A DNA stretch of 64,000 nt. Origin: Whitmania pigra. Taxonomy: Eukaryota; Annelida; Clitellata; Hirudinida; Haemopidae. The notes under the pieces are model-generated. The model was not told where the DNA came from, did not search any database, and saw only the letters and a list, made by a program, of their open reading frames with translations. Positions 1-12,275 of this stretch are shown here, piece after piece (position 1 is the stretch's first letter; every line of letters begins with the position of its first letter). The DNA lies in the NCBI GenBank assembly GCA_021613335.1, contig JAJTWR010000260.1:185001-249000 (forward strand), read 5' to 3'. The translations under genes and the position numbers were made by a program.

Positions 1-104
1 ATAATTTTTTAATTATAATTTTTAGAATTAATCAATAAATATTATTATTTGCAAGATTAAGAAGAAGCAATATTAATTTGATTTGAATATTATTTATTAA
101 TATT

Positions 105-590
105 GTTGTTGTCGATCTACTACCAACAATAATTACCTAATATTAATAACCATAATAATAAATAACAATAATCTTAATAATTCCAATAATAATAAAAAAT
201 AATATCAGCGTGAAACATCAGAGATTTAAAGAAATGAAAATATGCCAGCCAATGACGTCGGTGCAAATGGAGGTTTATTGATGCCTCGGAATGAAATGCT
301 GATATCGCACAAATGTTTGTTCAACTCTCAAAAGACGTCCATTTCAAATTGCATTTTATCGCTTAGAAATAATTCCATTTTTTTGGAATTTTCGAATCAT
401 TAAACTGTATTTTTCATTTTACAAATCTAATGAATACTTTTATTAAAACCAATCTTCAATGTTTTACATAAATATTGTAAATAATAAATATTTAAACATA
501 ACATTATTAAAACATAACATTATTAAAACATTCATTGCAAAATAATATAAAGTTATTTAATGATGTCTGATCATTCCAAAGCATTCTTCC
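105..590. repeat. Dispersed direct repeat, copy A
   Basis: This segment recurs almost base for base at about 1960-2450. The best-kept core runs from the words atatcagcgtgaaacatcag to about position 400, with few substitutions. Similarity fades into AT-rich sequence after it. No open frame crosses it. It could be a terminal repeat of a dead mobile element or a local duplication; the sequence does not decide. Confidence 0.75.
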
Positions 591-904
591 TTGTTTGGCT
601 TTCTCTGCGTAATTGAAATTTATTTAATTCTGTTTATTTAAAAACTGTTTATAAATAATTCTAAAATATTTAATAAGGAAATCGTTTCGAACATTTGAAT
701 TTTGTAGTTTATTGGAAATTTTTGTAGTTAGCTGGAAATAAATCTTATCAAAGAAGTTTGCAATATAAAGTAATATAAAGTTCATTTCAGTTAGCTATTA
801 TTTTAATCGATATCTATTGAATAAACTACATTTAGATTAAAAAATTTAAATGTTTACTAATTTGTAACTATTATAATTCATTTAATTACATCAACAGATC
901 GTAT

Positions 905-1293
905 GGAATATAAATGTTCTATAAACGGCTATATACCTGGAAATGAGAAAAACGCTATAAAAATAAAAAATATAAATCTTCGCATAAGTATCCCCCACAT
1001 GACAAAGATTTATTCCAAAAATGGATTAGAGATGTCCCTCGAGAAAACTTTTCTCCCACAAAATATTCACGTGTCTGTTGACTACATTTTAGAGGCAGTG
1101 ATTGTTTGAGTTGTATCAATTGATACAAATGCGACACGGAGAAAACATCGAACCAGAATGATGAGACATTTGAGACCAGACGCGATACCTTCTCTGTTTC
1201 CTAATGCCCCAAAGTATTTAGCAACGTGTTCAACACCGCTTACTAATAAATTGGCAACAACAGAACTACGAAATAATTCTTACAATGAATAAA
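905..1293 (+). pseudogene. Broken THAP zinc-finger domain (transposase or host THAP relic)
   Basis: Three frame-shifted pieces line up with a THAP domain. Around 905-985 one frame gives a start-like piece containing YKCSINGYIPG. Around 980-1075 another frame gives HKYPPHDKDLFQKWIRDV, then NFSPTKYSRVC, an in-frame stop, then LHF. This matches the THAP core: FP, W, the SRVC..HF zinc ligands. Around 1150-1230 comes RPDAIPSLFPNAPKYL, which is the AVPTIF-type box that ends THAP domains. At least one frameshift and one internal stop (in place of the residue after SRVC) break it. The region ends at a stop near 1293. THAP domains occur in P-element transposases and in proteins derived from them; no transposase catalytic part is seen downstream. 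An acceptor-like cag just upstream suggests the domain once began at an exon edge. Confidence 0.72.
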
Positions 1294-1959
1294 TCAATAA
1301 TCTGTTTTCCCAAACGGAAGAAAAGAAATATTAATACATAAAATAAATTCTACTAAATAACTATTCTTTCATATAAGTTTGCATAAAACTAAATAATGGA
1401 AATACTTAAAAATTATTTATTAATAGTTTAGAGATTCCGAAAAGAAAATATTCTGATTTAGTTAAAAAAAAAATTTTTTTAATTTTTGGATGTTTTAAAT
1501 TTGACGTCTCGTTCGAATTTTTGGATTGAAAATGAAAAAAACTATATCTGAATTGACAATTGAGAATGTCGTCAACAATATTCAATATATAATAAACCAA
1601 GATAACATTATGAAAAGGTTCTTAGTCTTCAGATTTCACCACATCCATAACTAATGATGACTTGACAATACTGGCGTATGTTTAAAGGTGCTGCAGTTAG
1701 ATCGGTTTGCAACACTACAAAATGTAAATGTTGCTCATTTTATTTGATTGGTATTCAAGACTCAGACAATTATAATAATATATAATAGTATATATATATA
1801 TATATATAATGTATATATAATATATAAATAATGGTGTTTCGAAATCTGTCAACCAAATTGATCATTGTGGAATAACAAAACCAACTCGCTTGGAATTTGC
1901 AAGAATTTGCTTGGACAATGTATTTGACAAAGTGTCAAATGGAATGCACTGATGGCTGA
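1294..1959. other. AT-rich spacer, no gene seen
   Basis: Sequence between the THAP relic and repeat copy B. A short (TA)n tract lies at about 1783-1830. The frame at 1406-1600 on the minus strand is short and low in complexity, and I do not regard it as a gene. Confidence 0.5.
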
Positions 1960-2450
1960 TCTTTGTTATTATTGTGGGCGTACTACCAACAATGATGACT
2001 ACGACTTAATAGTAATAATAAGAACAGTCATAATAATTCCAACAACAATAAAAAATAATATCAGCGTGAAACATCAGTGATTTAAAGAAATGAAAATATG
2101 CCAGCCAATTACGTCGGTGCAAAGGGAGGTTTATTGATGCCTCGGAATGAAATGCTGATATCGCACAAATGTTTGTTCAACTCTCAAAAGACGTCCATTT
2201 CAAATTGCATTTTATCGCTCGGAAATATTTCCATTTTTTTGGAAATTTCCGAATAATTAAACTGTATCTTTCATTTTGCAAATTTAATAAATACTAAATT
2301 AATAAGAAATAATAAAAAAAATTAAAATTAATCTTAAACGTTTCACATTTTTCGAATAAAAATTAAACATAATATCCTTAAAACTTTCATTGCAAAAATA
2401 CAAAAATAAGACATAAATTTATTTATTGATGTATGATTATTCTAACAAAG
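1960..2450. repeat. Dispersed direct repeat, copy B
   Basis: Second copy of the 105-590 segment, in the same orientation and about 1.86 kb downstream. Shared words include ctactaccaacaat, atatcagcgtgaaacatcag, cctcggaatgaaatgctgat and aaagacgtccatttcaaatt. The two copies flank the THAP relic. Confidence 0.75.
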
Positions 2451-2691
2451 ATAATTATAATTGTAATTAATGTAAAATTAAATTAATTATATTCGTAATA
2501 AATGTAAAACTAAATTAATTATATTTGTAATAAATGTAAAATTAAATTAATTATTTTCTATTGCATATATTTTGCTTTTTTGTGGGAAATAATGAACCTG
2601 GTCATAAAAACAGCTGCTACAGAATATCAGACACTTTTTCAATTAACATTGCATCGCAAATGCGACAATTGTAATAATTATTATTAAGGTT

Positions 2692-3152
2692 ATGATGATG
2701 ATGATGATGATGACGATGATGATGATGATTTCGACGACGACGATGATGACATAGACGAATGACGACGATTATGATGATGACTAGGGCGATGATTATGACG
2801 ATGTTGATGATGAGATTTGACGACGATGATGATGATGAAGAAGAGGAGGGGAAGGAATAGAGAATGGATGGATGGATGGGTGGACGGAAGGATGAATGCA
2901 TGGATGGATGGATGGATGGATGGATGGATGGATGGATGGATGGATGATGGATGGATGGATGGATGGATGGATGGATGGATGGATGGATGGATGGATGGAT
3001 GGATGGATGGATGGATGGATGGATGGATGGATGGATGGATGGATGGATGGATGGATGGATGATGGATGGATGGATGGATGGATGGATGGATGGATGGATG
3101 GATGGATGGATGGATGGATGGATGGATGGATGGATGGATGGATGAATGGGTG
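2692..3152. repeat. (GAT)n then (GGAT)n microsatellite block
   Basis: An imperfect GAT/GAC triplet tract (about 2692-2840) runs into a nearly pure GGAT tetranucleotide array (about 2864-3150). The array has two single-base slips (gatgatgg). All three frames stay open on both strands, so the long Met-Asp-Gly-Trp and His-Pro-Ser-Ile frames here are artefacts of the repeat. Confidence 0.95.
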
Positions 3153-4714
3153 GAAATGACAGAGCTCGAATGAGACTCCGGGGAGGTCGTGTCAAGCAGG
3201 TAGCGAGGAATGCTCGGAGAATATTTTTCTGAAATATTTTATGACTTTATACTCACGAGATATTAAATATTTACGTCAGACAATTAAAATTTATTGTTTT
3301 CGGTACGTTCGATAAGCACGTGATGCACACTTTGTTTTTGAATTCAAATGTTCTTTTCTGATGCGTCAAATTTTAAATATATAAAAAAACAATCCTTTAA
3401 TTTATGGTTTAGGTAAATATTTATTTTATTTTACTTAAAATTTGTCTAAAATGTTTTTTGCTCGTTTATTTTTGAACACATGAATTATTACTAAAGAATT
3501 ATTACTTTATTTTCAGGTACGAGTTGGATATTTCTGCGTCCATTATTATAAAATATAAAATTTATTAAATATCTGAAACATTATAGAATTCCAGAAAATC
3601 TGTTTATTAATCTGGAATTATTCTTACAATTTAATTTAATATTGTAATTTGAAATATTAACATACTGTAATTTAGCATTAAATTACTTGTAACTTTCTGC
3701 AAATACATCCGAAACAAGTTATGATGACGACGCAATTACAGACGTTCGGAGACCCCTGGCTTTTTCATATTTATGGCAAATAAATAGAAGAAAATCTCAT
3801 GCTTGACTTTATTTATTTGAGCATTTGTATCTTACGTGTCAGTTGTTGTATCGCATTTGTATTTCATGTGTCTGTTGTTGTATCGCATATGTATCTGCTG
3901 CAATATATTGTATTCTCACATTGCATTGTCTGAATATTATAGAATTTTAATCCAAATTTTCCATTAAAATATGGAATTAAATTGTATCATCTGCATTTGT
4001 ATATTAATCGTGTCGAGTGCTTTGTATAATTTAAGTTTTTATTATAATTGCATTAAGACTTCATCCATTGAAATCCCACGCGACCTGAAATTTATGTTTC
4101 TCCGGAAGAAGCTGAACCAACAAAATCTCACGAGTCAATACAGCAAAATGGCACTTTTTTGCCCCCGCATAATTTTCTTGTCACGTGGTTTCTGGATTCA
4201 TTCATCCAAATTTATTTGTTTTTATCTCGAAAAGTGCCAACGAGGGGATTTTTCGTTCTTATCATCATCATCATCATCGTCCTCGCCATCATCATCATCA
4301 TTACCCATACTATCAACTATTACCCATGCATCAAATATGTTGTCACCGAATAAATTATATTAATAATTTTATATTTATGTTGAAAACTGACACTGTTGAG
4401 GATGTTTTTTATTATTATGCATTACAAATTACCTCGTTAATGAAACTATTTATTTAAATCTTCCATAATAAATCGTCATAATAAAAAACAATTTATATCA
4501 TAATTAATTTAATGCTATGTCGACTGTTGAAAGTCGACTTTTTACTGGATGATCGATGAAACAATTCAAAAGCAAGTAAATCATGTAATTAATTAATTAA
4601 TTAATAATTAACAAAAAAAAAGTACTTTAAATTTACTTATTTATTTTTCTATTTATTACATAGTCAGAGTTTATCAATAATAAAATTCCTTAAATATTCG
4701 GTCGAAATGCGCCA
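3153..4714. other. AT-rich region without a supported gene
   Basis: I see no convincing gene. A 33-bp tandem pair lies at about 3833-3900, each unit containing gttgttgtatcgca. A short ATC tract lies at about 4259-4305. The open frames at 3971-4457 run through that tract and have no recognisable domain. Confidence 0.45.
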
Positions 4715-4930
4715 TTAAAGGGGATCTTGAAGCGCCATTTGAAGCTGCGCTATAACATTAGCGCTCTTGATTGAAAGATCTTCTGATCTTAGCGCACGAT
4801 GCTGGAGCCAGGCACTCTCACAATGACTTGTTTGCATTCCTCTCAAATGATGCAGAGGATCCAACGACTCAAGGACAATTTCGATAGCCCTAGGTATGTT
4901 GCATACATAAACTAAAGATACCCCAAACAT
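4715..4930 (-). other. Coding-like segment of unknown identity
   Basis: This is a local island of higher GC. Its minus-strand frame ends with a stop at 4715, and an acceptor-like AG lies just before GGCTATCG (near 4893). The frame reads like protein (SLDPLHHLRGMQTSHCESAW, then LRSEDLSIKSANVIAQLQM). No start codon or partner exon was found. The words agcgct and gcgcc recur several times, so it may equally be a repeat fragment. I do not recognise a family. Confidence 0.25.
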
Positions 4931-4937
4931 TTGAATG

Positions 4938-5060
4938 TATCACATGCATTGGATGTTTAATGTAAACATTGCATAATTGTACGTACAACCTATGCATTGT
5001 ATAATTATCCCGACGTATAATGTAAACATTGCATAATTGTACGTACAAGCATATTGACAA
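4938..5060. repeat. Two-copy tandem repeat
   Basis: The phrase taatgtaaacattgcataat followed by tgtacgtacaa occurs twice about 60 bp apart. Confidence 0.7.
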
Positions 5061-5205
5061 CCTTCATATGCATTGTTTATCATTGTTTAAATATCCCAAC
5101 ATCATCGTTGGACGAAAGACCACCCCTTTGTCTCTCGTTTATTTGATTCGCAAATAAATGACTTTCTGCTCGGTGCTTGTTTCTAATAAGCGTTTAATTG
5201 TTGTT

Positions 5206-5209
5206 GTTG

Positions 5210-5253
<44 letters not shown>

Positions 5254-5255
5254 TA

Positions 5256-5303
<48 letters not shown>
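5206..5303. repeat. (ATT)n microsatellite
   Basis: Nearly pure ATT triplets with one break (atttatatt). The Ile and Leu runs in translation are artefacts. Confidence 0.95.
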
Positions 5304-5304
<1 letters not shown>

Positions 5305-5586
5305 TTTTTATTTTATCAGCAACCAACACACATTCAAATTCCCATCGCGGTTTGGCACAACGAGAGATTTAAACCGCTTGTGATTCAACTTTTAAAATTT
5401 TCATTGCAAAACATTATTATTTATTTTTTTTATATTATCATTTCATAGTATTTACGTCCTTTATTATCAATATTTTCTTTTTGTTTCAACGATTACTTAT
5501 GATTTTAATATGCAGAGGATCACCGAAACTTGCAATTTCCAAATGATGGTCGTTCAAAGTTGCATTTCTTCTGTGATTGTTAAAAA

Positions 5587-5818
<232 letters not shown>

Positions 5819-7264
5819 TGTAATTATTATTGTATTCACAATCGTCTCAAAAACATCGCAATAATATCGTAACAACTTAATAACATCACAATAAAAACGC
5901 AATATCATAATAGTACCATCCTAATAACAACTTAATAACTTCATAATAATATCATAATAACAACCTAATAACATATTAATAACACCTTAATAACATCTTT
6001 TCAAGTTGCTGCAGCAATTGAAAGTTGCGACACCATGATAACATCCTGATTTGAAATGATGTAAGAAATACCTTACTGTAACAGATTAATGTAATTTTGA
6101 GTTACCATTTATCTTAGTTATTAATTTATTTATTTATTTTATAGCGCATCATTAAAATGTTTGATCAAACCTGGGCTATAAATTTCTATCGATGGAAGTC
6201 GTTATGAACATCAATAATATGTCGTTATTATTGTTACATCTTAAACATTCTCAACAACAAAAAGTTATTGTTATAAGAATACCTGTTAATTTAATTAATT
6301 AAATTTATTAATTATTTTTTAACAAATGCATTAATTAATATAATTAAATACTAAATTTATTAATTCAATTTTGTAATAGTAAATAAATAAAAGGAATTTT
6401 TCATTGAATTTTTGTAACTACCAAAACAACTAAGTCAATTTCGAGCATCTGCAATTGGCACTGTAAGACACCAGTCAATATTGTTTGTTTTTTTTAATAT
6501 CAAAATATTTACTCATTTACTTAGATAATTTGCAATAATTACAGATAATTCCACATTATAACAACCTCAACAATAATTTGCAGTAGCATCATTAGATAAT
6601 GAGACAGGTTCCATCCAATCAGGAGTTGCATGTCGTCATGAGATTAAAACATGAACGGTTGATTATAAAGTAATACTTTAATTTACAATTAATCATTTAT
6701 ATATTTTAATTAATTTTTTTTTGGTTTGTTATAATTTGAATAATATTATTTATTTATTAACGACTGAAATTATTTTTTAAGTTAATTATTTCAATTTTAT
6801 TTATTAAAGAAGGCAATTAAACAACGTGTTCTTGAATTAATTTTAAATCATCTCTAATTGTTCTCCAATTGCATGGATATAAAATGCAAAGAATCATTAT
6901 CATTTCATTTGATCTCAAGTCAGGTGAATTATGTTAAATGAAATCAAATAAATATGCAGTAAATCAATTATTAATCTATTGAAACCAGCCATTTCTTTAA
7001 ACAATCTATTTTTATTCGAAAAAAAATTAATTTAATAAAAAATTAAGACAAATCGAATTATGGTGTAAAACGTTTTATTTTATAATCATTAACAACCGAA
7101 ATTATAAATAAATTTATATAAATAAATATACAATAATATAAATATATAATTAAATTTTGCTAACATCCCACCTGTTGATTGAAAAAAGAAACTTTGCAAC
7201 TACCTGTGATACTCCGATAACTTCGCATCCACGCAATTCGAGTGTCGCAACATCCGGTCTTATA
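5819..7264. other. AT-rich intergenic stretch
   Basis: No supported gene. At 5880-6010 there is a loose series of variants on taataacatc and aataacaac. The remainder is simple AT-rich sequence with no long frame and no RNA gene that I recognise. Confidence 0.45.
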
Positions 7265-7500
7265 GACCACCGCATACGACTCATCAATGCAGCAATCAAT
7301 GCATCCTCAATGCACCAATAAATACATCATCAATGCAGCAATCAATGCATCCTCAATGCACCAGTACATTCATCATCAATGCCAAAATAAATACAAGGCC
7401 GACTCATCATTCAATATCTCACTTGTGCATCGATCAATGCACCGGGTAAAAAGTTCAAATGCATCGTCAATGCACACCCCGGTGCACTAATTCACCGAGT
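7265..7500. repeat. CATCAATGCA-based degenerate tandem repeat
   Basis: A unit of about 49 bp containing atcaatgcagcaatcaatgc and cctcaatgcacca occurs twice (about 7283-7380) and then decays. The plus frame through it is repeat-derived. Confidence 0.7.
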
Positions 7501-7726
7501 CAAACATCAACAACCAACAATGCGGAACCTTCGATGAAAGACCACTTCTGATATCGGACATGACGTCAGCTATGCTTTCCAGTTTGTAAATTAACTCGAT
7601 TAACCGCGAGTAATTGACGTCCTCGAGTCAAGAAATGGACGGAATCAGTGGGTTGTTCTTGTGGGGGGCATGGACTCAATGGGCCGTTACAGGATGGAGG
7701 ACTGCAATGAGCATGTCACTTTATTG

Positions 7727-7867
7727 CTTATTGTTATTATTATTATTATTAATATTATTATTATTATTACTATTATTATTATTGTTATTATTGTTATTAT
7801 TATTATCATAGTAGTATTGTTGTTGTTGTTATTATTACTATTAGTGCTATTATTATTATTATTGTTC
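7727..7867. repeat. Interrupted (ATT)n microsatellite
   Basis: ATT triplets mixed with GTT and ACT, open in several frames. Confidence 0.9.
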
Positions 7868-8062
7868 ATATTTGATATTTCTACCGATCCATTTTCGTCA
7901 ACAGCAATCGAAATTGACATCTTGAACGCACGCGCGGAGGAAGCAAACGAGCGAGAGTTTTGAGTTTCGAAGATTGACGACGACAAGTGTGCATTGCTTT
8001 TGCGAGGCTTTCTTATCTGCTCAGCCATCTGAACACATCTAAACAGAAGCATGTTATTATAG
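7868..8062. other. Coding-like island, strand uncertain
   Basis: A higher-complexity segment that is open on both strands. On the minus strand a frame starts at an ATG near 8031 just after an acceptor-like CAG (reading MAEQIRKPRKSNAH) and runs into the ATT tract as poly-Asn. On the plus strand a frame contains ISTDPFSSTAIEIDILNA and ends near 7963. Neither matches a family I know. One may be a real first or internal exon. Confidence 0.25.
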
Positions 8063-8285
8063 CTTATTAATCTTTTCCATGTCACGTGATCTCGGGAAAT
8101 TCTCGTCTAGACTTCGACATGAATTTGCACTGTTGATCGAGAAATAATCGAAATTATTCGAAGTCTAATCGATACTTAATCGAGATTTAATCGCGATTAG
8201 GGTAGAATTTTGTTTCTGCAAAAGTTGTATTCGTCATGCGCGGTGACGTCATCTTTGATTAGTTTGTTTGTTTGTTTAGGTTACC

Positions 8286-8381
8286 ATGGCAATATCAATG
8301 AGGTATGCATCGTTAGGCGACCAACCGACCACTGAACGATTGAAGACACGTCTGAGGAAGAAAGAAAAAGGAGAGAAATGA
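8286..8381 (+). other. Small candidate ORF or first exon
   Basis: An ATG in good context (ttaccATGG) opens a 31-codon frame rich in Lys/Arg at its end and closed by TGA. A donor-like gag|gtatgc sits inside at about 8311, so it could be a first exon. A coding-like segment lies 0.6 kb downstream at 8910-9008. No family recognised. Confidence 0.22.
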
Positions 8382-8909
8382 AAACAAAATGCTTCGAAGG
8401 AAGATGTGCTCACAAGTAACAAGTATTTTTCATTTCTTCAACGTCGCGATAACTGCAAACGGCACCAGGACTAAATAAATTGGAAAATTAAGTTTATTAA
8501 GTTTTATGTTTTTACGAGGAAACATCGCAAGGTGCACAGGAGTTCAGTGGACTATGAAAGTGTCCACTTGTTTATTATTGTAGTTGTTTGTTCTTTTATT
8601 ATTTTAATTGTTTAGTATTTAGTTAGTTAATTTTTAAATTATTTATTCTTTTAATTGTTTAATAATTTAATTTTATATTTTCTAAAATGTTTATTTTTTC
8701 ATTTTTTATTATTTTAATTATTTATTCATTTTAATGTATTTATTAAATATCTCAATTGCTTATTTTTTATTGGCTTATTCTTTTAAATAGATTTTATTGT
8801 AATTATTTTATTTTTATTCCTTTAATTGTTTATTTTAATTCCTTCAATTAGTATTTTAACTGTTTATTCTTTATGTTATTTAAAAAAAAATTGTTTATTC
8901 TTTCAATCA

Positions 8910-9008
8910 GCAGAACAAAATACTATCCTCCATCTTGACACGCTGCCTGGAGACACGCTCGATGGAATTCTAGACATGCGCCTGAAACAATTTCAGAATG
9001 TTTTGGTA
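8910..9008 (+). other. Exon-like segment of unknown gene
   Basis: Between an acceptor-like tctttcaatcag and a donor-like ttttg|gtaatt, one frame reads TILHLDTLPGDTLDGILDM, then RLKQFQNVL. Composition and complexity differ sharply from the AT-rich surroundings, as expected of an exon. The partner exons and the family are unknown. Confidence 0.3.
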
Positions 9009-9348
9009 ATTTAAATATTTAAAATTGTAACATATATTTTAAGTATCAAAATGATTAAATATAATTTAAATGTATGACCATGAAAATTCAATAAAACACT
9101 AAAATGACCAAATAGCTGAACATTTTAAACCATATTTGGCGCGGTTGTGGCAATGTAAACAAGTTATTAATTATTGTTCTCAATAATAAAATTCTTTGTC
9201 GTTTCTATTCAATTTTATGCATTTCGCTTAAAATATCTATACAGTTTAATAATTTAGAATTAATCCTGTTAATATTATTCAAATTAGTGGTTATTAAATG
9301 AATTACTATTAAACAAATTAATAATGTTGGATTTAATTATGCAGTGTT

Positions 9349-9372
9349 GAATAATAATAATAATAATAATAA

Positions 9373-9421
<49 letters not shown>

Positions 9422-9428
9422 TAATAAT

Positions 9429-9502
<74 letters not shown>

Positions 9503-9512
9503 TAATAAATAA

Positions 9513-9544
<32 letters not shown>
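9349..9544. repeat. (AAT)n microsatellite
   Basis: AAT triplets with several slips (aaaataat, atataat). Frames through it are artefacts. Confidence 0.95.
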
Positions 9545-9546
<2 letters not shown>

Positions 9547-10670
9547 TTAAAGATGTTGAATTAAAAATGTTATTATCTGAAAAGATAACATTTGAATGTC
9601 TCACGGTGATCATGGCTTTCAAACGATCCATTTGAAGCAAATGTTTGCCTAAAATTTATCGACGTGAATTTGTTTTCACCTTTTAAAGAATAATAAGTTA
9701 TGCTAACAATTAAATTATAAATTATGTTAAAAATTACACTATAAATTATGTTAACAATTATATTATAAATTAAGCATAGCGTGCTATTTAAATTATTTAA
9801 TTAAGCAATTCATGTGATACAATTTCATGTTTTTATGTAGTTGTAAATTGTTTTAATTGTGTAATTGTTTTACACATTCTAAGAATTTAATTTTATTGGT
9901 TTTGATATTTAATTTCATGATTTTGTGCGACTTGTGATATATTGATGAAATTACAAAACATTATATCGATAATTAAATTTTTAATAAGAGTTTTCGTTTA
10001 ATAATTTGTAATTTATTCATTTAATTGGTAATCTTATTAATAAACGGCTTTGCAATACTTTTATGACGATGACGGTGATGATGACGATGACGATGACTAT
10101 GATGATGATACTGATGAAAAGGTGAAGACATTTTACATAATGATAATAGCAATAATAACGGAATGGATTGACGGGAAAACTGGAGGCAATTTAAATTTAT
10201 TTTTCAATCGGCGCTTGCAAGAAATTATCAGGAAATTCACAATCTAAATTATGACGATTTCAAAAACTTTAAAAGATTAAAAATGAAATTATAATCTAGA
10301 TGAAGCTTTAAAATTCATATATGAAAACATTGAATATATACAATAAAATTATTTTCAAAAACTTTTGCGACTTGTTGCCTTATTTAATTTATTTAATTTA
10401 TTTATTTAAGCCTCCGTTCCTAATATTTCCAGGAAGTATCAGTAGCTGGAGGCTGTAATGTGATCCTGCAAAATGAAGCCGAACGATTTAAAAGCATCCA
10501 TTAGCATCTTTTTGTCTCCACGATTTCAAACTCCTTCCTAGGAAGGCGACACTTGTTTGTCGTAGTGGGCTGTATAAAATCATTTCTGACACTTTATTGC
10601 TGACTGTCCATGATTACCCATGAGCGGTGACTAACTGCAATTGACACTGAAGTTCTAGTATCTTTCACCG
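9545..10670. other. AT-rich intergenic stretch
   Basis: No gene supported. A short GATGAC tract lies at 10062-10115. Around 10420-10600 there is a moderately complex stretch with ggaagtatcagtagctgg, resembling ggaagtatcagtggccc near 39540, probably a shared dispersed repeat. Confidence 0.4.
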
Positions 10671-10815
10671 TACGTGTATGTACGTGTGTGTACGTGTGTG
10701 TACGTGTGTGTACGTGTGTGTACGTGTGTGTACGTGTGTGTACGTGTGTGTACGTGTGTGTATCTTGTGTGTACGTGTGTGTACGTGTGTGCATCTTGTG
10801 TGTATCTTGTGGATT
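10671..10815. repeat. 10-bp minisatellite, unit TACGTGTGTG
   Basis: Eight perfect tandem units (10681-10760) are preceded by one variant unit (TACGTGTATG) and followed by two more good units separated by tatcttgtg and catcttgtg variants. From about 10669 to 10762 every step alternates pyrimidine and purine. The Cys-Val-Arg-Val and Thr-His-Thr-Tyr frames in it are repeat artefacts. Confidence 0.95.
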
Positions 10816-11620
10816 TGGAGAGCTCATTTCATTTTTTATCTTTTAATGTTTTTGAATTTGTTTGTGATTTTTATTTTTTAAGAACATTTCCGCTTCGATA
10901 TTTCAGAAGCAATTTTAACGCTTTTAAGCGTTAATTGGGAAAAATGTTGATTTATTAATCGTCAAAAATAAAAACGTTGAAAAGTGGAACTGTTTATTTA
11001 TATTTATGTTTATTTATATTTATGTTTCATTCATTTAAATTCTTATTTATTATGAAAATCCATTTATCTGAATAACGAAAAATAATTTTACGCAAAGGAG
11101 AAATATCGCTTTTATAATTCCTCTTGAAATATTCACTATTCATTATGTTGTCGATAATCATTTATATTTTATTAATTTTAATTCAAATATTTAAAATTGT
11201 TTATTACACAATTCTTTAACAAAGATATTTGCTTTATATAAATAATTATTCGTGTTCAATTGGATGATTTTAGTATTCATAATTTGTGATTAATACAAAT
11301 TCTTAATTTGTTTTATTGTTATTTGTATTTCCACTTAAAATTAAAAAATGTAATAATTTTCACTGAATATTTTTTAAACATTTTAACTACCTCGGAATTT
11401 CAATAGAAATTCATCAATAAAAGTGTTAACTAAATAGTCAATAAATAACAAAAATGTAATTATTAACAAAAAATAAACAGTTAACTATGTAAAGTGCTTT
11501 CTAAAAAGCTTTCCATGATGTCAATCCATATGCCAGTCTCGGGAGAAGGTAGATTTCGAAAGAATTTTAATTTGAATGATACAATGATTTTTATGTAATG
11601 CGTGTTATTACGTTTCGACA

Positions 11621-11841
11621 TATTGCATTGCATTGTATTATGTGTTAGGTATTGTAAGAGTATTGTATTGCATTGTATTATGTATTATGTATTGTAAGAG
11701 TATTGTATTGCATTGTATTATGTATTATGTATTGTAAGAGTATTGTATTGCATTGTATTATGTATTATGTATTGTAAGAGTATTGTATTGCATTGTATTA
11801 TGTATTATGTATTGTAAGAGTATTGTATTGCATTGTATTAA
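11621..11841. repeat. 40-bp minisatellite, about 5.5 copies
   Basis: The unit begins tattgtattgcattgtatta and ends attgtaagag. It is exactly 40 bp long and perfectly repeated at 11661, 11701, 11741 and 11781. A diverged copy lies at 11621 and a half copy ends the array. Confidence 0.95.
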
Positions 11842-12275
11842 GTTGTAATGCAGTGCATAATGCACAAAGTGTTGATAAATATTTATGATAAAACAATTGC
11901 AAACAAACATTACCAATCTTCACGTAATTATTACACAGGATGTATTTTATCTTCATTTAAAAAAATTTAAAGCGCTAAATAAAGTTTAAATAATTTATAT
12001 TTTACAAAAGATATTCAAACTATGTTCTAATAACCTAAATTGTACAATGTTTTACCAAAAATTACCATAATTATGGCTAGGAGCAGCTAATATTTAAAGA
12101 ATATGAAATTAACTATTCCATAATTGACAATATTTTGCTGGAGAACATGCCAGAACACATCCAGCCTCACATTGAATTAAGAATGGACACAAAATGTCAG
12201 CAGATGATTATTCATAACAATGACCCATTTTTAACGAAGTATTTCTACATTTTTGCGCTTCTTCAAAGCGAATTA
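11842..12275. other. AT-rich spacer, nothing recognised
   Basis: No coding frame or RNA gene was seen between the 40-bp minisatellite and the AATG array. Confidence 0.4.

Noticed and set aside
2617..3195. Long minus-strand frame rich in His-Pro-Ser-Ile
   Set aside because: It is the translation of a GGAT microsatellite; every frame on both strands is open there.
10594..10934. Cys-Val-Arg-Val and Thr-His-Thr-Tyr repeat proteins
   Set aside because: The 10-bp minisatellite gives periodic open frames; flanks show no start or splice structure.
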